Positions 8,807-17,273 of a stretch of DNA of 32,836 nucleotides are shown here, piece by piece. The number at the start of each line of letters is the position of its first letter. Positions within the stretch are counted from its first letter, which is position 1. The stretch covers positions 1-32,836 of the forward strand of contig CANQWI010000009.1 of the NCBI GenBank assembly GCA_947627515.1. The letters are read 5' to 3'. A program made the position numbers and the translations under genes. Source of the DNA: an uncultured Clostridia bacterium. Lineage in GTDB: Bacteria > Bacillota > Clostridia > Christensenellales > Borkfalkiaceae. A model generated the notes under the pieces. The model was not told the DNA's origin and searched no databases. It saw only the letters and a list, made by a program, of their open reading frames with translations.

Positions 8807-10864
8807 ATGTTTTTCAAGAAATATATTTTCGGAAGGACTGCGGTGTATTATATCGAGACGCCCGTCGAGGGCCATGAGGACAAAACGGTCGTCGGCCTTG
8901 CGGTCTATCCGAAAAATCAGAGGCCCGACCCCGCAGGACTCTGCTGCGATAGCCTGATACAGGTTGCCTTCAAGGGGGACGACGCGCTCATCGACTACAC
9001 GCTCGGTGCTACCATGCGGAACAGGACCTCCACCCTTCTGAGAGTTTGTAAGCAGACGCGGAGGGGCAATACAGTCACGACCGTTCTCACCGACGGCCAT
9101 AAAAATACCTATACCCATGTCCTGACCTATTCCCCTGAAACCGCAGTTTTCACCACCCATGTCCGCTATACCAACAATTCGGACATGCTGCGCACGCTTG
9201 AGCTCCTATCGAGCTTTTCCCTGAGCGGCATCACGTCCGTCAAGGGTGGCTGCAGGAACACGATGGGGCTCTCTCTGACCCGTCTCACGAGCGCATGGTC
9301 GCGGGAATGCAGGCTGAAGAGGGAAAGCTTCTCTTCTCTCGGCTTTGACATGAGCTGGGCAAGATACGGCGTAAAATGCGAAAAATTCGGACAGGTCGGC
9401 TCGATGCCGAACAGGGGCTACTATCCCTTTGCGGCGGTCGGGGACGAGAAATTCTGCCTCGGCGTGCAGATTGACGCACCCGCCTCATGGCAGATTGAGC
9501 TCTATGAGGAAAAGGAGAGCTGTGCGCTCTCGGGCGGCCTCGGCGACTATGAATCCGCCCATTGGAGAAAGGAGCTGCTCCCCGGCGAAAGCTTTGAGAC
9601 GGACAATGCATACTTTACCGTGCAAAAAGACCTCAACGCCGTCTTCAACGCCCTCGTGCATGAGCAGGACAGGCGGCTTGTCGTCCCCGAGAGCGAGGAG
9701 GACATGCCCGTCATGTACAACGAGTACTGCGCGACATGGGGTAATCCCACCGAGGAGCTCATGTTCCGCATGCTGGACGCTCTGAAGCCCTTCCCCGACG
9801 TCAGGTATTTCATCATCGACAGCGGGTGGTACAAGCCCGAGGACAGGGGTTGGTGCAATGCGATCGGCGACTGGGAGATCAACCGTAAAATTTTCCCGGA
9901 CCTTACCGCAATTTCAAAAAAAGCACGCTCCCTCGGCATGAAGGCGGGCATCTGGTATGAGTTTGAGGTCGCGGGGCGGGACAGTAAGACGTTTTATCGG
10001 GACGACATGCTCCTTCAGCGGGATGGCCACACGCTCACGAGCAAAAACCGCCGCTTCCTCGACCTCAGGCTGGAGGAGACGGAGGAATTTCTGCAGGAAA
10101 AGCTTCTCAGACAGCTTTCAGACAGCGGATTTGAATACATCAAGATCGACTACAACGACACGATCGGCGTCGGCTGTGACAGCGAGGACGGCGCGGCCCT
10201 CGGCGAGGGGCTCAGGCAAGTGACGGAGGCAAGTCTTGCGTGGCTTGAAAAGCTCAAGGACAGCATCCACGGTCTCGTCATAGAGAACTGCTCCTCGGGC
10301 GGGAGCCGCATTGAGCCAAGACGCATGGGGATGGTCTCCATGTGCTCCTTCTCGGACGCCCATGAATGCCCCGAGATCCCGCTTGTTGCCGCAAACGTCT
10401 CCCGCATCATCCCCGCACGTCAGGAGCAGATTTGGGCAGTTTTGCGGAAGGGCGAGAGCGACAGCCGCACGATCTATTCCCTGTGCGCCGCCATGATGGG
10501 CAGGATCTGCCTCTCGGGGGACATCCTAGAGCTGTCGGAGGAAAAGGTCGCACTCATCCAAAAAGGACTTGCGTTTTACAAAAATATCAAGGATATCGTT
10601 CGATTCGGCGATATTATTCGCATCGATTGCAGCGTCGAATACTACCGCGAGCCCAAGGGCATACAGGTCTACATCAAGGAATATGCGGGGAAGCGGCTCG
10701 TTATAGTCCACTTCCTTGACGATGCCGAAACGGTAAGGGTCGACATCAAGGGCTACAAGCTCATCGGGAGTTACACCGACCTGCAGTTCGAAGCAGACAG
10801 CAGGCTTGCGATCCGCGGAGAAAAATTCCATGCGGGCGCATGGCTTTTCAAAAAGGAGCAATGA
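8807..10864 (+). CDS. GH36-like glycoside hydrolase (alpha-galactosidase family, clan GH-D)
   Basis: 685 aa from ATG 8807 with TGAGGAG RBS; YIKIDYNDT (nucleophile-like) and NCSSGGSRIEPRRMGMVSMCSFSDAHE (acid/base-like). The track start at 8660 overlaps araA and is unlikely. Confidence 0.85.
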   Translation: MFFKKYIFGRTAVYYIETPVEGHEDKTVVGLAVYPKNQRPDPAGLCCDSLIQVAFKGDDALIDYTLGATMRNRTSTLLRVCKQTRRGNTVTTVLTDGHKNTYTHVLTYSPETAVFTTHVRYTNNSDMLRTLELLSSFSLSGITSVKGGCRNTMGLSLTRLTSAWSRECRLKRESFSSLGFDMSWARYGVKCEKFGQVGSMPNRGYYPFAAVGDEKFCLGVQIDAPASWQIELYEEKESCALSGGLGDYESAHWRKELLPGESFETDNAYFTVQKDLNAVFNALVHEQDRRLVVPESEEDMPVMYNEYCATWGNPTEELMFRMLDALKPFPDVRYFIIDSGWYKPEDRGWCNAIGDWEINRKIFPDLTAISKKARSLGMKAGIWYEFEVAGRDSKTFYRDDMLLQRDGHTLTSKNRRFLDLRLEETEEFLQEKLLRQLSDSGFEYIKIDYNDTIGVGCDSEDGAALGEGLRQVTEASLAWLEKLKDSIHGLVIENCSSGGSRIEPRRMGMVSMCSFSDAHECPEIPLVAANVSRIIPARQEQIWAVLRKGESDSRTIYSLCAAMMGRICLSGDILELSEEKVALIQKGLAFYKNIKDIVRFGDIIRIDCSVEYYREPKGIQVYIKEYAGKRLVIVHFLDDAETVRVDIKGYKLIGSYTDLQFEADSRLAIRGEKFHAGAWLFKKEQ

Positions 10865-10865
10865 C

Positions 10866-12080
10866 ATGAGACAGCTTACAGGTTTTCTCGCCGAAAAGGG
10901 CCAGACGCACATTTTACAGGGCTTTGACGGGCTTTCCGAGGCCGAGCAGGACAAATTCGTCAGGCAGATCGAGAACATCGATTGGGACACGGTGGAGCTT
11001 TGGAGGCACCCCGAAGACCTCAGCGGAAAGGGGCATGTGGAGCCCATCGAGGGACTCTCCTTGGGTGAGATCGAACGTCGCAGGGAGGAGTACCTTTCGA
11101 TCGGCACAGACGCCATCCGAGGGGGCAGGGTCGCCTGTGTACTGCTTGCGGGCGGGCAGGGGACGCGGCTCGGCTCGGACGGCCCGAAGGGCGCGTATGA
11201 CATCGGGCTAACCCATCCGCTGTATATCTTTGAGCTGCAGATCAAAAATCTTCTCGACGTTTGCAATGCCTGCCATGCCTATGTCCCGCTCTTTATCATG
11301 ACGAGCGACAAAAACGACGCAATCACCCGCGAATTTTTGAAAAATCACGGCTATTTCGGCTATCCCGAGGAATATATCCGCTTCTTTGTGCAGGACATGG
11401 CTCCAAGCGTGGATTTTTCGGGAAAGCTATTTTTGGAGGGAAGAGGCAGGCTTGCGCTCTCCCCCAACGGGAACGGGGGATGGTATTCCTCGCTCAAGCG
11501 TGCCAAGGTGGGTGAGGCCTTCCCCGAGATCGAATGGTACAATGTCTACGGCGTCGACAATGTCCTCCAGCGCAGTGCGGACCCCGTCTTTGTGGGTGCC
11601 GTCATTGCGAGCGGGATGAACAGCGGCGCAAAGGTCGTCCGCAAGACGCAGCCGCACGAGAAGGTGGGCGTCCTCTGCCTTGAGGACAAGAAGCCCTCCG
11701 TGATCGAGTACTACGAGCTCACCGAGGAGATGGCGAGCCTGCGGGGCGCGGACGGGAATCTGAGCTATTCCTTCGGCGTTATTTTAAACTATCTGCTCTC
11801 CGCAAAAAAGCTCGAGGAGATCGCGCGGGAACGCATTCCCGTCCATGTTGTCAAGAAAAAAATCGCACATATCGACGAAAACGGCGCACTTGTGAAGCCC
11901 GAAATTGAGAATGGCTACAAGTTCGAGACGCTCATTCTCGACATGATCCGTCTCATGGACAGCTGTCTTCCCTTCGAGGTCGTGCGCGAGAGGGAGTTCG
12001 CCCCCATCAAGAATAAGGAGGGGGTCGACAGCGTTGAAACCGCCCGTGCGCTCCTTCGGGAGAACGGGGTAGAGCTATGA
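10866..12080 (+). CDS. UDPGP-family nucleotidyltransferase (eukaryote-like UDP-sugar / UDP-GlcNAc pyrophosphorylase)
   Basis: 404 aa; LLAGGQGTRLGSDGPKGAYDIGL, LSPNGNGGWYSSL, YNVYGVDNVLQRSADP, KVGVLCLEDKKPSVIEYYEL. Confidence 0.85.
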   Translation: MRQLTGFLAEKGQTHILQGFDGLSEAEQDKFVRQIENIDWDTVELWRHPEDLSGKGHVEPIEGLSLGEIERRREEYLSIGTDAIRGGRVACVLLAGGQGTRLGSDGPKGAYDIGLTHPLYIFELQIKNLLDVCNACHAYVPLFIMTSDKNDAITREFLKNHGYFGYPEEYIRFFVQDMAPSVDFSGKLFLEGRGRLALSPNGNGGWYSSLKRAKVGEAFPEIEWYNVYGVDNVLQRSADPVFVGAVIASGMNSGAKVVRKTQPHEKVGVLCLEDKKPSVIEYYELTEEMASLRGADGNLSYSFGVILNYLLSAKKLEEIARERIPVHVVKKKIAHIDENGALVKPEIENGYKFETLILDMIRLMDSCLPFEVVREREFAPIKNKEGVDSVETARALLRENGVEL

Positions 12081-12415
12081 GCGGGACGGCACGGGAAGAG
12101 CTTTTGCGGGTGCTCTACACGCTCAATCGGACGATGAAGGAGCTCTTTGAAAGCGGCAGCATGCAGCTTTTCTCCGAGATGAATGCCGAGGTCAAGGAGC
12201 TGTACCGCCTTCAGCACGGGAGCGAGGAGCCAATTCTCAAGGAATTTGACGACGAATGCGGCATCATCTATCAGAACTTCAACATGATCGTTGCAGTCTT
12301 GCGCACGACTGAGGACGGTGAGATCGACAGCGGGGCACAGTCTGCCCTCAATAAGCTCCTGCACAATATCGACGACGCGGTCATAACCATTGCGGCCGCC
12401 CTCGGTGCAGTTTGA
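12077..12415 (+). CDS. hypothetical 112-aa protein, translationally coupled to the UDPGP-family gene
   Basis: ATGA overlap with the upstream stop; predicted helical; no family recognised. Confidence 0.65.
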   Translation: MSGTAREELLRVLYTLNRTMKELFESGSMQLFSEMNAEVKELYRLQHGSEEPILKEFDDECGIIYQNFNMIVAVLRTTEDGEIDSGAQSALNKLLHNIDDAVITIAAALGAV

Positions 12416-12473
12416 TTTCAGCTTTGAAAACGGGACGCACGGGACCGAGACCCCTGCGCCCTTGGGAGTTTTT

Positions 12474-13685
12474 ATGACAAAAAAGATCGTACGCTATCTC
12501 CTTTCCCTTGCCCTTCTTCTTGCCCTTATTTTGGGTGCCTGCGCTTGCTCGCTCTTTGGCACGAATGCGGGCAATGCGGGGGAGCAGGGCGACACGGGAG
12601 GCACACAGTCGGGCGATAACAATGGCGCGGGGAGCACCGCGGGACCGGATGGCTCCGACGATACGGATAAAGGTGATGCGGGCAAGGACGACCCCGACGA
12701 CCCGATGGACGACGGGAACGACTTTCAGGGACTTAAGATCATTTTCCCCGAGCTCGGGAATACCAGTAACGGCGATTGCACCCTGCTGAAGACGGGGGAC
12801 ACGGAGGTCCTCATCGACGCGGGCTCCAAGAGGGAGTCTGCGAAAAGGCTTGTGCCCTTCCTCAGGGAGCACTGCACGGACGGCATTCTCGAGTACGTGA
12901 TCGTCACGCACGCCCACGAGGACCACATTGCGGCCTTTGTCGGCCAAAACGGAACAGACGGCATCTTTTCAAGCTTCAAATGCGGCACGATCATCGATTT
13001 TGTCTCCAAAAATACGACCTCAAGGATCTCCTCGGATTACATCGCATGGCGCGACAATGAGGTGAAAAACGACGGAGCCGTCCATTACACCGCTCTTCAA
13101 TGCTGGAACGAAACGGACGGAGCGCAGAGGGAATATACGCTCGCCGAGGGGATCTCCTTTCAGATATTGTATCAAAAATATTACGAGACCAAGGCCTCGG
13201 AGGAGAACAATTACTCCGTCTGCACCCTCTTTACGCAGGGGGATGAGCATTATCTCTTCACGGGAGATTTGGAGAAGGGGGGAGAAGAGAGCCTTGTGCA
13301 AAACAACGACCTTCCCCATTGCAAGCTCTACAAGGCGGGGCACCATGGGAGCAAGACGTCCTCAAACGACGTCCTTCTCTCCGTCATTCAGCCGAAATAC
13401 GTCTGCATCTGCTGCTGTGCGGGCTCCGCGGAGTATACCTCCACGAATGAAAACACCTTCCCCACGCAGGACACGGTCGACCGCCTTGCAAGGTATACGA
13501 AAAATATCTTTGTGACTACCCTCGGGAGCAATCTTACCTCAAAATACGGGTGCATGAACGGCGACATCACGATCCTTACCGACGGGACGCAGTTCTCGCT
13601 CACGGGGAGCAACAATTCCACGATTTTAAAGGACACCGCGTGGTTTCAGGCGAACAGAACGTGGCCGTCCTATGGCGTTGAGTAA
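12474..13685 (+). CDS. MBL-fold lipoprotein resembling the ComEC/Rec2 C-terminal hydrolase domain
   Basis: 403 aa from ATG 12474; lipobox LILGAC; Gly/Asp-rich linker; VTHAHEDHIAAF, LFTGDLEKGGEESL, YKAGHHGSKTSS. Confidence 0.85.
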   Translation: MTKKIVRYLLSLALLLALILGACACSLFGTNAGNAGEQGDTGGTQSGDNNGAGSTAGPDGSDDTDKGDAGKDDPDDPMDDGNDFQGLKIIFPELGNTSNGDCTLLKTGDTEVLIDAGSKRESAKRLVPFLREHCTDGILEYVIVTHAHEDHIAAFVGQNGTDGIFSSFKCGTIIDFVSKNTTSRISSDYIAWRDNEVKNDGAVHYTALQCWNETDGAQREYTLAEGISFQILYQKYYETKASEENNYSVCTLFTQGDEHYLFTGDLEKGGEESLVQNNDLPHCKLYKAGHHGSKTSSNDVLLSVIQPKYVCICCCAGSAEYTSTNENTFPTQDTVDRLARYTKNIFVTTLGSNLTSKYGCMNGDITILTDGTQFSLTGSNNSTILKDTAWFQANRTWPSYGVE

Positions 13686-13695
13686 AGGAGAGAGT

Positions 13696-14310
13696 ATGGC
13701 AGAGATCACCGCGATCACACCGCAGCTCCATGACAAGACCCGTTGCAGCATTGAGGTCGACGGGAAATTTTACTGCGGCATGAAGCTTGTCACCGTGATG
13801 CAATACCGTCTCAAGGTCGGCAGTGCGGTGACGGCAGAGCGGCTCTCGGAGATCCAGCTCGAGAGCGAAAAGGAGACCGCGCTCGACAAGGCCCTCTTTC
13901 ACATCACCGCGACGATGAAGACCGAGCGCGAGATCAGGGACTTTCTCAAAAAGAAGGGGTACCTCGAGGATGTGCAGGATTTTGTCGTCGGAAGGATGAA
14001 GGAGTATCACTTTCTCGACGACGAGGCCTATGCCCGCGCCTATGCCGAGAATCAGGGCAGGAAAAAGAGTGCCCGTGTCATCGGAATGGAGCTGAAGCGA
14101 AGGGGCATTTCGGACGAGGTGATCCGCGAGACGCTTGAGGGACTCACGGGAGAGGATGAAGCGGCTTCGGCCGCTCTTTCAAAATATCTTCGCGGAAAGG
14201 ACGTTACAGACGAAAGGGTGATCCGTAAGGCGTATGCTCACCTCCTTTCCAAGGGGTTTGATTACGAGACCGCAAGGCGGGCGATCGAGGGGCTTTGCGA
14301 TGAGGATTGA
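13696..14310 (+). CDS. recX: regulatory protein RecX
   Basis: 204 aa; helical repeats ALDKALFHITATMKTEREIRDFLKKKGY, FLDDEAYARAYAENQGRKKSARVIGMELKRRGI, GFDYETARRAIE; AGGAGAG RBS. Confidence 0.9.
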   Translation: MAEITAITPQLHDKTRCSIEVDGKFYCGMKLVTVMQYRLKVGSAVTAERLSEIQLESEKETALDKALFHITATMKTEREIRDFLKKKGYLEDVQDFVVGRMKEYHFLDDEAYARAYAENQGRKKSARVIGMELKRRGISDEVIRETLEGLTGEDEAASAALSKYLRGKDVTDERVIRKAYAHLLSKGFDYETARRAIEGLCDED

Positions 14311-14992
14311 GAACTTAAAATGCGTCGGCTCGACCAACGAGTACGTGAAGGGTTTCCTCCAAAATCGGGGAAACATGGCCGTCTTTGCCGACGTGCAGAC
14401 GCACGGAAGGGGGACCAAGGGACGCAGCTTCCTCTCGGACATGGGTGGGGTATTTTTATCCATTCTCTTCTTCCCCTCGGACATGGTACCCGCAAATTCC
14501 TTTCGGATCATGGCGCATGCGGCCGTCGCGGTATGCCACACCGCAGAGGAATTCGGCATTTCTCCCGAGGTCAAATGGCCGAACGACATCCGCGCGGGAG
14601 GAAGGAAGCTTTGCGGTATTCTTATCGAAAACGGTCTCAGGGAGGGGCGCGTCGATTACAGCATCGTCGGGATCGGGCTGAACGTTTTGAACGACGTCTC
14701 CGCACTCGGCGGAATTGCCGTGAGTATGAAGGAGCTTCTCTCTACCCCTCCTTCCGTCGAGGCGGTCAAGGAAACCCTTCTCAAGCACCTTCTTCAGCCC
14801 TCCGAATTTGAAGAATATCTCAAATATGTGCGATTTTTGGGGAAAAGGATCGAGGTCGCGGAGGGGGATCGAAGGTACAGTGCGATCGCCCGCCGCATCC
14901 ATTCGGACGGCAGATTGGAGGTTGAACGTGAGGGCGAGGTCCGCTTCCTTTCGAGCGCGGAAATTTTTCTCGATCCGAGGCAGAGCTCATGA
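14300..14992 (+). CDS. birA: biotin--[acetyl-CoA carboxylase] ligase, no HTH domain
   Basis: 230 aa; GSTNEYV, QTHGRGTKGRSFLSDMGGVFLSILF, KWPNDIRAGGRKLCGILIE, IVGIGLNV; overlaps recX by 11 bp. Confidence 0.92.
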   Translation: MRIENLKCVGSTNEYVKGFLQNRGNMAVFADVQTHGRGTKGRSFLSDMGGVFLSILFFPSDMVPANSFRIMAHAAVAVCHTAEEFGISPEVKWPNDIRAGGRKLCGILIENGLREGRVDYSIVGIGLNVLNDVSALGGIAVSMKELLSTPPSVEAVKETLLKHLLQPSEFEEYLKYVRFLGKRIEVAEGDRRYSAIARRIHSDGRLEVEREGEVRFLSSAEIFLDPRQSS

Positions 14993-16446
14993 AATTTGCT
15001 TATTCAAATGCGCAGATGCGCAGATTTGACGAACAGGAGATCGCGCGGGGTGTGCAGAGCCTCGCGCTTATGCGTCGTGCGGGGAGGGCACTCGCGGACG
15101 CCGTCGAAGAGGCCCTGCGCCGTCTTCATGCGTCGGACGCCGTCCTTGTCTGCGGCGGTGGAAACAACGGCGGGGACGGGTTCATCGCCGCTGAGCTTTT
15201 GCGGGAAAGGGGCTATGACATCTGCGTCCTATGCCTTGCGGAGAGGCTTTCACCCGACTGCGCCGCGGCAAAATCGGCATATAAGGGTGAGATTTTGCAA
15301 AGGATCCCCCGCCGCGTCTATTCCGTCGCGGTCGACTGTCTCTTCGGTACAGGGCTTTCCCGCCCCGTCGAGGGAACTGATCGAGACCTCGTGCAATTCA
15401 TCAACAGTGCCCGCTACATTGTCGCCTGCGACCTTCCCACGGGGCTCATGGAGGGCGGTATTGCCTCTGACCCCTGCGTCATGGCCGACGAGACGGTCTC
15501 AATGGGGCAGTTAAAATCCACCCTCATCCTTGCGGACGGGACGGACTGTGCGGGGAAGGTCTCTGTTGCTGAAATCGGCATCCCTGCAGAGGGCGGCGCA
15601 GAGGTCTGGGAGGATGAGGATGTCCGACGCTATTTTCCCAAAAAGCGTTCGCACTCCAACAAGGGTACCTACGGCTCTGTCGCCATTCTTGCAGGCTACG
15701 GGGCTCTCGGCGCACCGCTCATGTCTGTCGGAGGGGCGTTGAAATCGGGAGCAGGCTATACCGAGCTCTTTGTCCCGCCTGCGGAGAACAGGACAGAGGA
15801 CGAGCTGCACCGCACCGTCTTCACTGCGAAATATCCCGCGATGCTCTTCCACTTCTATAGCGGCGCACCCTTTCATGAGAAGGCGGTGGCGTTCGGAATG
15901 GGCGCGGGCGTGGGCCTTCAGCAGCGGGAGATGCTCGAAAGCCTTCTCACCACCTATGAGAGTGGCACGCTCATTCTCGATGCGGACGCCCTGAATACGC
16001 TCTCCGCCTACCATTCTGTGGAACTGCTTAAGAAGAAAAGCTGCCCCGTGATCATCACCCCGCATCCCATGGAGCTCTCCCGTCTCACGGGCCTGAGCGT
16101 CGGGGAGCTTCTCAGGGACCCCGTGGGTGTCGCGAGGGATTTTTCTAAGGAATACGGCGTCACTGTTGTTTTCAAGAACAACCGCACCGTCGTCGCCGAG
16201 GGGGAGCGGGCCGCGATCAACCCCACGGGCTCTCCCGTGCTTGCAAAGGGGGGAAGCGGTGATGTGCTTGCAGGCCTCCTTGCAGGTACGGTCGCACGCG
16301 GTGTCCCGCCCTTTGAGGCTGCTGTCGTCTCCTCCTATATTCTCGGCCGTGCGGGTGAACTCGCCGCCGCGGAGCTGGATGAATATTCTCCAGACGCCAC
16401 CGACATCATCCGTATGCTTTCCAAGGCGATCCGCTCGGTCATGTGA
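14989..16446 (+). CDS. nnr: bifunctional NAD(P)H-hydrate epimerase / ADP-dependent dehydratase
   Basis: 485 aa; epimerase (YSNAQMRRFDE, GGGNNGGDGFIAAELL) fused to dehydratase (HSNKGTYGSVAILAG, LILDADALN, KGGSGDVLAGLLAG). ATGA overlap with birA. Confidence 0.95.
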   Translation: MKFAYSNAQMRRFDEQEIARGVQSLALMRRAGRALADAVEEALRRLHASDAVLVCGGGNNGGDGFIAAELLRERGYDICVLCLAERLSPDCAAAKSAYKGEILQRIPRRVYSVAVDCLFGTGLSRPVEGTDRDLVQFINSARYIVACDLPTGLMEGGIASDPCVMADETVSMGQLKSTLILADGTDCAGKVSVAEIGIPAEGGAEVWEDEDVRRYFPKKRSHSNKGTYGSVAILAGYGALGAPLMSVGGALKSGAGYTELFVPPAENRTEDELHRTVFTAKYPAMLFHFYSGAPFHEKAVAFGMGAGVGLQQREMLESLLTTYESGTLILDADALNTLSAYHSVELLKKKSCPVIITPHPMELSRLTGLSVGELLRDPVGVARDFSKEYGVTVVFKNNRTVVAEGERAAINPTGSPVLAKGGSGDVLAGLLAGTVARGVPPFEAAVVSSYILGRAGELAAAELDEYSPDATDIIRMLSKAIRSVM

Positions 16447-17203
16447 CCTCTGCAAAGCCGACTGCCCGCACGAGTACAGCCGTCACGAGCAGGACGCAGC
16501 CCGAGACGAGATAATAGACGGGAAAAAGCGTAAATAGGCTCATGATCAGGAGAATAAGTCCGCTCACGAAGAAGGGGCGGGCATTTTTCTTGGAAAAGGA
16601 CCTTCGAAGGCTTGCCCGCACGGTTCTGCGGGGGAGTTGTCCGCAGATGAGGGGATTCGGCGTCGTGGATGTCCTCGAAAAGAGGGAATACACCTCATCG
16701 GCTCTCAGGATGCCCTTACCGAAACGGAGGAGGAGTCTTTCAGCCTCGTCGGAGAGCGCGTTGCAAAGGACGGTAAGGGGAGCGTCCCCGTATGTTCTCA
16801 GAAGGCCTGCAACGGAGTCTGCGGAAAGGGGTTCCATCGTAAAGAGGGGCACGAGCAGAACGCCCTTTTCCTCGAGGACGTCTCCCTTGAGGTTGGCTTC
16901 CCTGCCGTCTGCAACGAGGGCGGTCAAAAGCGAGGCCCGCACCCGCTCCTCCTTTTCAAGGGCAAGGTGCAGCATCAGCGCGTCCCGATCCTCCCGCTCC
17001 CGTTTGGTACGCACCTTTTTTTGTCGGCTCCCCGAAAGGAGCAGCCCGCTCCCGAAGCCCGCCGCTACGGCAAACAAAAATGCAAACAAAACACACAGCC
17101 ACACGTTCAGACGGAAATATCGCAGGATGCCGAAGGAGACAAGCCATGCCGAGAGACTGTAAAAGAGGACGTCTAAGACGTCTGCAAGCGTAAAATGCTT
17201 CAT
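16439..17203 (-). CDS. hypothetical membrane protein with N- and C-terminal TM hairpins around a soluble domain
   Basis: 254 aa; hydrophobic pairs at both ends (VLFYSLSAWLVSFGILRYF / LCVLFAFLFAVAAGFGSGLLL; FVSGLILLIMSLFTLFPVYYLVSGCVLLVTAVLV). Convergent 8-bp overlap with nnr. Confidence 0.75.
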   Translation of the reverse strand: MKHFTLADVLDVLFYSLSAWLVSFGILRYFRLNVWLCVLFAFLFAVAAGFGSGLLLSGSRQKKVRTKREREDRDALMLHLALEKEERVRASLLTALVADGREANLKGDVLEEKGVLLVPLFTMEPLSADSVAGLLRTYGDAPLTVLCNALSDEAERLLLRFGKGILRADEVYSLFSRTSTTPNPLICGQLPRRTVRASLRRSFSKKNARPFFVSGLILLIMSLFTLFPVYYLVSGCVLLVTAVLVRAVGFAEVT

Positions 17204-17238
17204 AGCGAAATTTTTGCCCGAGAATTCACAAATTAAAC

Positions 17239-17267
17239 TTGCAAACGCCTGAAAAGTGTTGTATAAT
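17239..17267 (+). promoter_or_regulatory. SigA-type promoter of nadD-yqeK
   Basis: TTGCAA (17239-17244), 17-bp spacer, TATAAT (17262-17267), only 6 nt before ATG 17274. Confidence 0.7.
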
Positions 17268-17273
17268 CAAGGT

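Noticed and set aside
7318-8817. 499-codon antisense ORF over araA
   Set aside because: araA is unmistakable on the + strand; the antisense product is low-information V/D/H-rich sequence typical of antisense to GC-rich wobble codons.
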